In this document: piece by piece, positions 23,711 to 34,721 of the stretch
Layout of the letters: each line of letters begins with the position of its first letter
How positions within the stretch are numbered: position 1 is the stretch's first letter
From: Seison nebaliae
Taxonomy: Eukaryota; Rotifera; Pararotatoria; Seisonacea; Seisonidae
NCBI GenBank assembly: GCA_023231475.1
Contig: JALJEE010002831.1
Location: forward strand, 1-42,157
DNA length: 42,157 bases
Reading direction: 5' to 3'
Notes under the pieces: model-generated
What the model saw: the letters and a program-made list of their open reading frames with translations, nothing else
What the model was told of the DNA's origin: nothing
Databases searched by the model: none
Position numbers and translations under genes: made by a program

Positions 23711-25204
23711 CTTCAATCAGCAGGGACGGAACTGGATGCGTCGTTCCCTTTCGGCTGGGAGATGACACTAAATGATGATGAAATGAATGAGAATCGATGA
23801 AAAAAGTTTCAAGATCAACTGAATTTGATTTATTCGAATATGATCAACTGGTTAAGGTTACTGTGTGTTACTAGCGATGAGAGAAAGAAATGAGGAATGA
23901 TTGAGAAAGAAATCGTTCTCATTTTATTCAAACGCATCTCCTCAATTTGTTTTATCGATTGACTGATCAAGACAACACACTCATCTGCTTCGGGATGGAG
24001 GAGTATGAGAGAAGAAATAAGTCTGCTCTAATCGCTGTATATTGGTTGATGAAATGGTGGATAGAAATCGACGTGACGCTGAGATAGATAGTGAGATAGA
24101 AAGTAAGAAAGTAACATCTCGTCAAAAAAAATTCTTTCCTTCCCCTTAGAATCAATCACTTCTCTTGTTCATATTCGATCAGAAACGAATGTCATTGTCA
24201 TTTCATGCTATCTTTCCTCACATTACTACTCGAGAGATAAATATCTATCTATCTGTCCATATAGATTAATCAATTGAATAATTTACACTGGTAAGGTCAC
24301 AAATATAAATAGAGCTTAACTTGTTATCAACCTATACCGGGAATAGATGAATTAATAAGATTACAATCAATTAACGTTTCATCAAATTCATATATTTTTC
24401 TTCCTCTTACGTAATGTAAGTAATGTAATTTGGATAAAATCAATCTTTTCACATTCCGTCATCATCTCTCATATGGTTTCGAAATCAATCAGTCAACAAA
24501 TCAATCAATTCTTTAGAAGCCACCCACCAACCAACACCAACTTGCCGATTTAATCACTTCATATTCCCTTTACATCACATTGATCATTGAAATCCTCAAA
24601 TTTTCTAATTTAAAAGTTTTCTTCTTCATTTTAATATCCAATTACATTATCCTACATCGTCTCAAAATTAAAAGTTTTATGATTTATGTAAACAGATAAC
24701 GATTCTCCATAAACTCATCTCAACACATGTGATATGTTTCCTTTACATAAATTAAGATTTTCTCCATTAATTATACTGATTAGCTGTTATCGTTGACTGG
24801 TTACATTATTCCTGTCAATAACCATCTGGTCGAGGGAAACATTTCCAATTATCAATATCGATAATAATTACTAATTCATTCTTCTTCTCAACATCTTCTT
24901 CCCAATCAATGTACTACATTGATGAACCGTCAATAATGTCTATTCTAATCTGTAGAGAACCGTCAATTTCAATATTATTATTATTTATTTCCACAATGAG
25001 TGACGGACAATTCCGCTGAGGGATAAAGTTAAGAAAAAAGATTAAAAGAAAAAAGAAAAGAAATTAAAAAGAGTTAGATGATAAGAAATGAAAGGAAAAT
25101 AATTCATGATTCGATCTTATAACGGTACACGGAGATCCGATCGAGCATATCTCTCGCATTTGAGAGATGAGAAAGGAAATTTGATGGAAGAATATTGAAT
25201 GGAG
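23711..25204. other. Spacer, no gene seen
   Basis: AT-rich spacer with C/T-rich stretches and short runs of repeated tetranucleotides (tatctatctatctg near 24243). No ORF here is worth calling. It should hold the promoter of the minus-strand gene that starts at 23710. Confidence 0.45.
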
Positions 25205-26330
25205 GGAAATTTATAATAAAATATTTAAAATCGGGAGAAGTTGGTGAGAACTGTAAGTTATAATATGATCACGAATATGACGTAGAATCGACCTATGCGT
25301 TTCGAGCATTTCCAAGACTAACGAATCCATTGTGTGAAACGAAGGATTAGTCGAAACTCCGTCCAGAATTCTTTGAATTTTCTTTGCACAGATGATAGGA
25401 AAAGGAATCAAATTAGTAAGTGCAAACAGGGACACCTTATTACAACGGTCAAAACAACTGACGAGACGGCGAACGGCCCTAGAGAAAGATCTGTCCATCG
25501 CTAGGAACGATGGCGAAGAAACCATAAGAATAGAATTCAATTCGAATAGTGGTTGAACTAACATAGTGAATAGGTAAATCTTTGTTCGTAGAATTCGGCT
25601 AAAAGATAAGCGAATGTTATCGGGAGAGCAGGAAGAAAGTTTCCAACAGTCCAGATGGACACTAAAGAAGTGGTTAGATAGCTGTAAATTAATTGGAAGA
25701 TTAGAAATTCGGTTATCTGCCGTAAAAATTGTGACGTTCTTCGACGGGATAACAGATATACTTAATTTATCCATTACAAATCCAACAAAGTTCGATTAGA
25801 TGTGAAAAAAACTCGCGAACCGTTAACCTCAATAGAAAAATTGGAATTGATTAGATCAAGTGCAGAATCGAAAACAAGCCCAAAGAGCCACGGTCATAGA
25901 ATCGAGACTTGACGGACTCTTCGATTAGCTTGGATGAGAGTATTGAATGATGAACCCCACGACAAAGGAGAGTTGATTAGAGTATTAGATTATAGTCGTT
26001 GTCCAGACAATTATTGAGAAAACAAGAAATTCTCGGAAGAAGATTATCGATTGAAAAGTGGAATAATATGGAACAACCATTATCACAACCATGTGCTGTT
26101 AAACTCGTTAATGACATTATTTCCGACATAATATCATCATCTGAGAAAGAAAAGAGAGAGATGTGAGAAGAAATTGGAGAAAGAGAAGCAGAGAAATTAG
26201 ATGAGTATATGTAAGAAGCATAATATTCAACAAATGCATGAATAGTTGGAAAATTCAATTCATTCACAATAGAAGATCGTTTCCTCAAAAACTTCCATAA
26301 CGAGGAGTCCTGTAAATTCGAATGTAGGTA
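25205..26330 (-). mobile_element. Decayed LINE: linker and reverse-transcriptase thumb, core deleted
   Basis: On the minus strand, 26330-25977 reads like the segment between endonuclease and reverse transcriptase in CR1/L2-like LINEs: SLWKFLRKR, then NFPTIHAFVEYYAS, then FSDDDIMSEIMSLTSLTAHG with CDN and FLNNCLDN. Next comes FDSALDLINSNF (25890-25840), like the ALDLIN...WFTSNRL region behind the YADD box. The 187-residue ORF 25774-25211 is the thumb: SKNVTIFT, FSVHLDC, then RAVRRLVSCFDRCNKVSLFALTNLIPFP. The palm with the catalytic YADD box is missing, so a deletion must lie near 25900-25980. Frames change at several points. The element is higher in GC than its surroundings. It appears to be a different LINE family from the right-edge copy. 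Confidence 0.65.
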
Positions 26331-26810
26331 TAACCAATTTTCGTTTAAATTATATTATATTATATATATATATATATTATCTTTTAAATTTTGCACATCC
26401 ATTTTCTTATCGAAAATAAACATCACAAATAATGATATTGGTTAAGAGAAAGAAGATTATTCAATCCGTTATTATCCAAATCTATTAATTACTATTATCA
26501 TTAACGGTGAAGAATCGTGTTACGACTTGTTTTAAAATGATGATTTTAAAATGGAAAAAAATTTTTTTGAATTTTACTCAACTTTATTTTTTATTTTGAG
26601 TTTAAAGAACAGGGAGCTTCAATATGTCACAACAAGGAACGAAAGGAGAAATGAAAGATTAAAAAAAATACTTTCAGAAAAATAAAATTGAATGGAAACA
26701 AAATCACTAATGGAATGAGGAGTTGAAAGACATTCCAGTATAAATACGATGTTGGAATAAAAGACGAGAAAATAATAAATTAGATGAGAATTGTATGAAA
26801 TGACTTCAAT
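26331..26810. other. Spacer with (AT)n tract
   Basis: An alternating AT tract lies at about 26351-26380. The rest is AT-rich 3' flank of the V-ATPase gene. No gene is seen. Confidence 0.5.
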
Positions 26811-29800
26811 TTATTGATCCACACCATCAGTAGTGGGATAAGTATAAAATGAAAATGGCTCAAACTTATGTCCTTCGCCTTTATAGAATTTACTTTGAAA
26901 TTCGATCCAATGCAATCGGAGAGCGTGAAGGAAGGCGCTAAGACCTTCCATGAACAACAAGATTCCCACACTCAACACTGCCCAGAAGGCGAACGTTCCC
27001 ATTAAAACTACTGATCCCAAAATACTATTGATTTGGAAACCGATACGGAGAACCATCACCCACATAACTTCAGCTAATTCTAAAAAGAAAGAAAGATGTA
27101 ATAAATTGAAGTGAAAAATTGAAACGTGCATGAGCTAAAGAGAGAGCCCAAAGACGAAGATAAGAGGCTGTGTGAGAGACACATCCCAAACAATATTCAA
27201 TCGTATGAATCGCTTGATGTACGAGAATGTCTGATAAATCGAATTTCTCTTCTTTAACTGCATGTTCCTCTTCGTCTTCAATCATCATCTGAAGAACTTC
27301 TCCTTCGTTCGGATTTCTTATTGGAACTTCAGATAAAACTGTTCCTTTTCTCTGTGAATTATTTGAAAAATATTAATGAAATATAAAGAAGAAAAAATAT
27401 AAAAAAACTTCGCTAATTTTATTCTTCCGATATAGATAATACGGACGACCAAATAATAATAACGGAATACAACTCATTGCGATGATAACGAAGAAATTTT
27501 GTAAATGTTTCTATTTCCACATACATAAATTGAATTTGAAAAGAAGAGAAGAAAAAAAAGGGAAACTTGTCCACGATAAAACGGTGCAACACTACATGGT
27601 TCAGTCGCGTATGTCATCATGAACATATTGATCAAATCTAGAAAAAGAAATGAGATAATAAATGGAAAGTAAAAAATCGAACGTATTAGGAGAGATGGTG
27701 CACAACCGGCACCGTTAATCGGTGAACTAGTACCATCGAATCTGAGCCATTTGTAGAACATGAGAATGCAAAGATAGACGAAGAGAAGTGAGAGGAATAA
27801 GCATTCAGGAATGAACATCAAATATATTTTATCTTTCTGATCAAAATGTCTAAAAAATGATATTGAACAATCATATTTGAAAACATTTGAAAATTATTCT
27901 AACAAATGATTCAGTAGACTCAACATTAATCCAAAGACCATATGTGTGACGCCGAATATGATGCTCAATTTCATTTTAAGGGAATTGGTAAAAAGAATTT
28001 TATTTGTTGATAATTGCCATAACTAAAAACGAAAAATTTTCATTAGACAATTCACAAAATAACTTTCAATTTCAAAACAACAAATTTTTCTTCGAGAAAT
28101 AATTATTAAATATAAATTTAAAATTATTTTGTATGAAAATATTGGAAATTCGAAAAGTGATCATTTGAATGAAAATAATGATAACTAACTGGATCAATAC
28201 CGAAAGCGTATGACGCACCAGAATACATAGTGGCATTAGCGGAAGAGATTGGTGCCGGATCCAATTGTATAAGTGGATTTTCATTAATGAATTTGTCATC
28301 GAAATCAACTCGCCAACTGGATGATGCTAATTTGATAGGTCGAGCAAATGTTTCATTATAAAGAAGTCCCGTATACATACTGAACACACCCATCAATAAA
28401 AGAATGTAACGACCACTAAAAACTATATTCCATACTTCACTTTTGATACGTTTAGCAATGAACTTCTTCTCACCCAACACAAGAATGAGAGCGATAACGG
28501 TCAAGAGTAAACCATGTCCCAAATCGCCGAACATAATGGCAAAAATGAAAGGAAATGTAATGACAATGAATGGTGTAGGATTCATTTCACGATAACTTCC
28601 AATTCCATAAGCGTCCACGATATTCTGATAAGGATCCGTTATTTTATTCGTCCGATAATATGTGGGTGGTTGTTCGTGTGATGGAATACGATTCACCATC
28701 GACGGTAATGTACTACCCGAATTTTCACTGCCAATACGAAGAGCATAAGTTATACGATCAAGTTCGTTACATGGGGCCCATGCTTCACCCAACAAACATT
28801 TCTGTCCCACGTCCATATTGAAGAGATTGAGGACGTGATAAATCGCTTTAATTTTTCTCACTCGAATTTGCCAATTCATCAAATTCTTTGCTGTCGCTGT
28901 TAAGATCTTATTTCGATGTTGTTCCGTTTTTTGTACGACCGTTTTCATATCCTCCAATCGTGAGAGAACATCCATCGACATATCTTTCCGTTCGGTCGGT
29001 ACTTCAGGACATGGATAAATACTGGCTTGGAATCCTTCACAAATCTTCTTCACTCGATTTTTCAATTGAGCTCCTTGGAAGAAGATGATGAAAACTGATT
29101 TCCATACATCTTCTTTTTCACTCCGACCTTCACTATCCAATTTATATACAGTCAACTTCTCTTCGATTTCAGCATGACGTAAAAAGACATTACCATGACA
29201 AACTCTCCATAACATTCGTTCGAATGTTGGTAATCGATCAGTTTGGATAACACCAGCAACGAATCTTTTGAAAAAAAAAAAATAAGAATTATAATCATTT
29301 GACATGTTGAACGATAATGGATTGTTAAAGAGCAAATCAAATTATAAAGAAAATTAATTGAAATGTGAAGAAGGATCGTCGTCGTTGAAATGATTAATTT
29401 TCTTTTACTTCCAATGAAAGAGATGTCATGGGGGAAATTGAGGGGAAAATTGTTGTTTTTTTTCGGAAAGGAAGAGGAATGACGAAATTGGGAATAAAAT
29501 AAGAAACCTAAGATTTTGAAGCGATTGTGCATCATTCGTTTCATTGATGAGTTCTTTATCTTCCTTTGTCGTCTGATCAGAAGAATCCTCATTCAAATTC
29601 ACATGAATCGATTCAGCAGTACCATTCGACTAGAGAGAACAATCAAAACAAATCTATAATTCTATATGGTCGTTGCCAGAAATGGAAATAGAGCATACAC
29701 CAACAAAATCCGTCAAACGGCAACTAAAATCTTTAAGAAACTCACAAAAGGGAAATATTCATTTCGACGACAACAGAAAAGGAAAAAACAAACAAAAATT

Positions 29801-31034
29801 GAAGAGGTTAATTATTGAAGATTAATTAATTAAAGAAGAAGAAGACGACGACGACTATGACGATTGAAAGAAAAATAAATATTTCGAATGATTAAAATTT
29901 GTCGGATGAAACAGAAAGAAAAAGATAAGAGAAGTTTTTTGGATGAAAGAAAAGGAGAATGAATTAAACCGAAGTGCAAAATTGGTTGGAATTAATCCAC
30001 CTTCATTCGTATCATTATATTCATCATCGAGTAGACCAACTCCATCGTCACCTGTGGGAGTGAAGTGTCGATGAACTTCGTCGGTTCCTCGTCCTCCGAA
30101 GTTCAATGCTCGACTATCCTGCCATGAGCCCTTTTAGTTATGTGTAATGGAATGAATGAATAATTGAAGATTAATTTAAACGAATTAAATATCTAGAAAA
30201 TTTTTGAAAATATTTCCATTTCTCTACATCCAAATCTTCTCCTAATTCTCAAAATACTTTTTCTTCACGAAAGAATAATTAAAGGAAATATTTGTTTGTA
30301 ATAAACATTAATTCTTTCATTTTTTTTTTAATTTTCACTCAACCGATTTAATCATCATATTCATCACATATTATACATGAAGGACAAATTAATATAATTG
30401 ATTAGCGAATGAAAAAATTGAAATAGAAGAATCAACAACGACAACAATAAGAACAAGAACAACAATAACGACAACGACAAATGGAAGAATTGAATAGAAC
30501 GAACTTCACTGAAGAAGAGTTGAGTCTTCCGCAAAATATGTTTCATTTCGATTAATTCCGAATAATTCTTCCGTAACATATCATAATTTTTATTCACTTC
30601 CTTCAACTCCAATTCCAATTTCTCTAAAGTTGACTGAAAATTGAAGAGAAAAATATTCTCTTTTAGTTTGGAAGGAGAATGAATATGGAAACTTCTAAAT
30701 CGATCATATCTTTTGTATGTGGAGCTGGTGGATATTCGCCAATATCGACAATTTGAATATCTTCTTTGTCGATCTCATTCTTGAAATATCCTGTGATTGA
30801 TGATTGTCAAAAGTGAATTGAAAGTTAAATATCCCAACTTAATTTCCGTTCCATTTCATCACAGCGTCTTAGTTCGTTGATATATTTACGTTGGAAGGCG
30901 GAGAGATCAGGATTCATATCACGAAATTGAACGATGCCACATTCACCTAACTCCGACACGCAATTGTATGCGGCTTCCGGTTGTAAGTAAATATGACATA
31001 ATGTCATCTCTTCACCACGAAAGATCGTTCCCAT
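26811..31034 (-). CDS. ATP6V0A: V-type proton ATPase V0 subunit a
   Basis: Exons: 31034-30839, 30790-30693, 30633-30505, 30118-29970, 29723-29705 (inferred microexon), 29630-29518, 29264-28190, 28022-27904, 27849-27683, 27637-27567, 27510-27409, 27351-27126 and 27079-26811; 2733 bases, 910 residues. The start [12 protein letters not shown] is the family N-terminus. Landmarks are [96 protein letters not shown] (with the Arg essential for proton transfer) and [14 protein letters not shown]. The N-terminal half is the cytosolic stator arm and the C-terminal half the membrane proton channel next to the c-ring. The linker between FFSE and the FVAGVI motif is longer than usual and Asp/Asn/Ser-rich. 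Without the 19-base microexon the frame breaks between exons 4 and 6. All twelve donors are GTT. The ferritin gene starts head to head, 662 bases away. Confidence 0.95.
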
Positions 31035-31696
31035 GTTAAGTGATTGCTAATCAAATCATCAATCGCCAGACGAGAAAAATCTAAAGAAAAAATATTCGAA
31101 ATCACAATCTCTTCATAAAAATTTTCATCAAATTAAAAATTGCTCATTTCAATTCACGCCAACATGGAAAATGTATGAACAAATATTTATTAATTGATTA
31201 ATAGTGAACAACATACCAATTGAAGATGGATGTTGACACGATGAAAAGAATAAGAAATATTAATATTATTCAAATTATCAATAATGTCAGAGAAAACTGT
31301 TGTTGTTGGAATTTTGAAATTTGCGATCTTTTTTTGAAAGAGAAAAATTTCTCCTTTCTGCTTATTCGGTAATTTCAACTTTCTATTTGAGCATATCATT
31401 CCCAGAGACATTAGTTCTTTCATTTTTTCCCAGATGTTCAAAAATTATTCGAATTTATTTCTATCTAACTTTACATTAAATTCATCAATATTATTTGAAA
31501 TTAGTTAATTTGTTCAATTAAAAAAATATGGAAACGAATTCCGATGAAGAAACAAATAGAAAGAGTTGGAGTTACTATGTCAAATACAAATTTCAATTGT
31601 TTTATTTTTACACTTTTCGTTATCTGTTTTCAATTTTGTTTTCGTTCTACGTCCCTCAAAACTTCATTCCTTTTCGCTTTCTCATATTTATCCGAA
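31035..31696. other. Divergent promoter region between V-ATPase a and ferritin
   Basis: It holds the upstream parts of two genes transcribed away from each other. A minus-strand open stretch (31441-31190) shows no recognisable protein. On the minus strand tttctttag near 31083 could be an acceptor for the V-ATPase leader. On the plus strand the 125 bases before the ferritin ATG are T-rich and contain no AG. I see no CAGTG loop of an iron-responsive element. Confidence 0.5.
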
Positions 31697-32236
31697 ATGT
31701 CATTGATTAACTGCAATTTCGATAACACTCTCCAAAAGGAGATGAATGAGCAAATCAATCGAGAGTTCTATGCTTCGTATGTTTATCGTGCAATGGCATT
31801 CAATTTCGATCGTCAGGAATATTACGCGCCAGGACATGTCAAAATGTTTAAGGAGCGAGCGAACGAAGAAATCGAACATGCGGAGACATTGATGCATTAT
31901 ATGAATAAGAGAGGTGGTCTAGTCCAATTACAACCAATTCGTCAACCCGATAAGAACGAATGGCTCAATTTCGGTGATGCACTTTTTGATGCATTGCTAT
32001 TGGAGAAGAATGTCTACATTGAATTGAAAGTTCTAGCGCAGTTAGCCGAAGAGAAACGTGATCTGCATATGACCGATTTTCTCACCACTCAATATCTTAC
32101 TGAACAAATTGACGATATTAGACTACTGGGAAATATGCTAACGCAATTGGAGAGAGCCGAGACTAATATTGGCACTCATTTATTCGATCTACAATTCTTG
32201 AAAGATGAGAAGAAGAACGAGGAGAAATCCCAATAA
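31697..32236 (+). CDS. FTH: Ferritin heavy-chain-type subunit, cytosolic
   Basis: An intronless 179-residue ferritin that oxidises Fe(II) and stores iron in a 24-subunit shell. The ferroxidase ligands of human H chain are all visible: Glu in REFYASYVY (E27) and its Tyr (Y34), Glu and His in NEEIEHAE (E62, H65), Glu in LLLEKNV (E107) and Gln in LTEQIDD (Q141). The start chosen is the ATG of MSLINCNFDNTLQKE, which aligns without gaps to the human N-terminus (RQNYHQD). The frame is open further up to ATG 31544, but that part is T-rich and has no homology. No signal peptide is present after the chosen start, unlike secreted insect ferritins. An AATAAA lies near 32349. An alternative spliced start is described in the findings. 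Confidence 0.93.
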   Translation: MSLINCNFDNTLQKEMNEQINREFYASYVYRAMAFNFDRQEYYAPGHVKMFKERANEEIEHAETLMHYMNKRGGLVQLQPIRQPDKNEWLNFGDALFDALLLEKNVYIELKVLAQLAEEKRDLHMTDFLTTQYLTEQIDDIRLLGNMLTQLERAETNIGTHLFDLQFLKDEKKNEEKSQ

Positions 32237-32723
32237 ATAATCGGACGATTCAACTCATTCGATTTTGAATGAATGTGGTATCCATGTAACATTGAACATT
32301 CATTTATTTGTAAGATTAGCAATAATTTGTAATCATTTACATTTTCTTTAATAAACTCCATCACCTTTAATTATTTTAATCAGGAATTTCTTATTTCAAT
32401 CTCCTATTTATGTCAACTAAAATTAATCTTCAATTTCAATATAATTTACTTCAGTTTTTTATTTTAGATTGATAGTTGAAATTATAGACGTATTATAACA
32501 CTATTAGAGACAAGCGAGATTAAATAAAAAAATTTCAAGAATTCAACAAACATATATTGAAATTATTTTTCCATTTTTAACCTATAATAAGTTAAATTAA
32601 ATTTGATTGTAAGAGATATCTTTAAAATTTGTATTGATATAATAATGAAAATATTATGTAGTTTTTTTAAAAATTTATTTGTAAAACATTTCATACATAC
32701 GATTATACACAAACATGGAGATA
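32237..32723. other. Spacer between ferritin and receptor kinase 3' ends
   Basis: Convergent 3' flanks, very AT-rich. It contains the AATAAA near 32349 for ferritin on the plus strand. No gene is seen. Confidence 0.5.
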
Positions 32724-34721
32724 TTATGAAATTAATAACTGGACGTTTTCTCTCAACATCTCTATGAGATTACCCAAATTTTCACTTCTCTCATCCTTCA
32801 CTTTCCAACAATTGGACAATTCGTGGTATCTATAAAATGAAGAGATAAATTTAAATTATTCCTTCATAAGACAATTCAACGATGGGACACATATCTCACG
32901 CAACGTAGAGATCTCCTACCACTCACCGTAGAGGAGATCGATCAAACATTTCAATTTATCCCGACGGGAATTTCAATTAAAAAAAAAATCACTAAACAAG
33001 TCTTCGTCGTATCGGAAATAAGAGGAGAGTTCCAATCGTTTACCGTCAGAAAGATAATTGAAAATTTCCGAATTACGCAACTCTCCGTAAGGTTGAGCAG
33101 CTAAATTGAATATTTCCCAAATGGTAACGGCACAACTCCAACTGAGTAAAAAAATAATTTTAAAAGGAACATTATGGAAACTAACAGATCGGATTGATGA
33201 GAGACATTTTTGTCATTTTCAAAACATTCCAATGCCATCCATCGATAAGGCAAAAAATTATTATCTATAACAATCTCGTCACAATCATCAATTACTTCAT
33301 TTCCGTCATTCAATTCATCTTTCAATTCGTCTTCATGAAGAGCCAAACCAAAGTCACTTAATTTCAACCAATAACTTGAAAAGATTAAACAATTTCTGAG
33401 AGATATATCTCGATGGATTATCTAACAATGAAAATGGAATTCGAAAATTTCTAAACTTTCCTTTCTTTCAAATATTCAACTGCTCGACACAATTGTAAAG
33501 AGAAGACGGAGAGTGTTAACCGAATTGAATCTTTCGTTTTATTTCGAAAATCTTTTCGCAACAAGAACTCTCTCCCGTTGCCATGCGAAGCAAAACCTAC
33601 GAAATGATAAATATAGACACATAAATAAGATTGAGAGAAAACCTGTAGCGAGAATTGGTGGAAATGATTGAGAGATGAGATTATGCGTCTCATCATCAAC
33701 ATTATTGTCTTCATTCGAAATGAATGAAGGTCCTTTTATACAATAAAACATTCCATATGAAATGAAAGGAGATAAATTTCTTGTTTCACATTCTAATAAT
33801 CTTTTATGAATATCGATCTCATGAGAAAGACAATTATATTCTTTTTTCGTCCAAAAAATTTTGAGCGTTTTAAATGCATACATCTCCTCCTCATTAAAGC
33901 CGACGTTTCCTGTATAGATGTCGCCAAAACTCCCACAATTCACCCATTTATTATTGAATATTCTAAGGAAATTAATTCAAATAATTGACAAAAAGAAAAA
34001 TTGGAACTCTTCTCGATCAATCTCTTTCAATTTGTTCGTAGTCCAATGTCGGAAATATGGAGAGTCGTGAAATTGTTCAATGCACTTTTCATCTTTCCGA
34101 TATTTCAATTTTTCACTTCGATTAAAATTCTAAAAAAATATTTTATAATTTATTTCCCCCAAAAAAATAAACCTCTTCCAGATTGGAAATGAATGACAAT
34201 TTCTCTGAAGATTTCTTCCGATAACACCAAATAAATCCAATGAATATGAGTGGAAGGAGAAGAAGGAAAAGAAAATAGAAATATTTCACGTGTAATTTTT
34301 GCATTTTCAAGAATTTTAATCGAATCCAATTGGTAGTGGAACCAAATCGATTTCTGCCCATACAACAATATTTTCCTTCATCTTCCTTCTTCATTCCATC
34401 GATCGTATACGTCATATTAATCTCATCAAATCGATAGACCATTCCATGAATAGCCGAATAATCTAACAAAGTCTTCCCATTCTTATCGTCACATCGATAT
34501 AATCGAAATTCAGCGACAAGTTCCTCTTGTCGATATGTCGTACAGTTTATAAGAAACTTTTCATTCTCTTTCACTTCGTATGTCGTTCCGGAATAGATGT
34601 TCAATATCGGCTCCTTACCAAATCCCACAACTACCGATGAGAAGAAAAAATCTGATGAATATCATTTAAAACAAATTTCACCTTTTCCAATCAGCCAATA
34701 TAAATTGAAGAGTAAAAACAT
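32724..34721 (-). CDS. Compact receptor tyrosine kinase with one Ig domain
   Basis: Exons 34721-34682, 34651-34173, 34129-34008, 33962-33643, 33596-33457, 33421-33186, 33141-32998 and 32829-32724 join to 1587 bases (528 residues). The order is: signal peptide (MFLLFNLYWLIG), one Ig domain (LINC ... DEGKYCCMG), membrane helix (YFYFLFLLLLPLIFIGFIW), short juxtamembrane part, tyrosine kinase. Kinase features: loop CGSFGDIYTG (first Gly replaced), Lys in AFKTLK, Glu in SHEIDIHK, IIHRDISLRNCL, KLSDFGLA, RWMALE for RWMAPE, SDLWSCAVTIWEIF, and a C-lobe ending YHELSNCWK. The catalytic Lys, Asp and DFG remain, so it may be active, but it is strongly divergent. The activation segment carries an acidic stretch (DELKDELNDGNEVIDD). 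It is nearest to the FGFR/PDGFR/VEGFR group, without closer assignment. The first intron is 30 bases (GTGAAA) or 21 (GTTTTA); the others start GTT. Confidence 0.85.

Noticed and set aside
25211-25774. 187-residue ORF as a host gene
   Set aside because: Its motifs (SKNVTIFT, FSVHLDC, RAVRRLVSCF, LIPFP) follow the thumb region of LINE reverse transcriptases, and linker motifs of the same element lie upstream.
32881-32930. An extra small exon of the receptor kinase reading EISTLREICVPS
   Set aside because: The phases do not fit. Direct splicing from 32998 to 32829 (GTTTAG donor, 168-base intron) gives DEDLYHELSNCWK, which matches tyrosine kinases and keeps the total length divisible by three.
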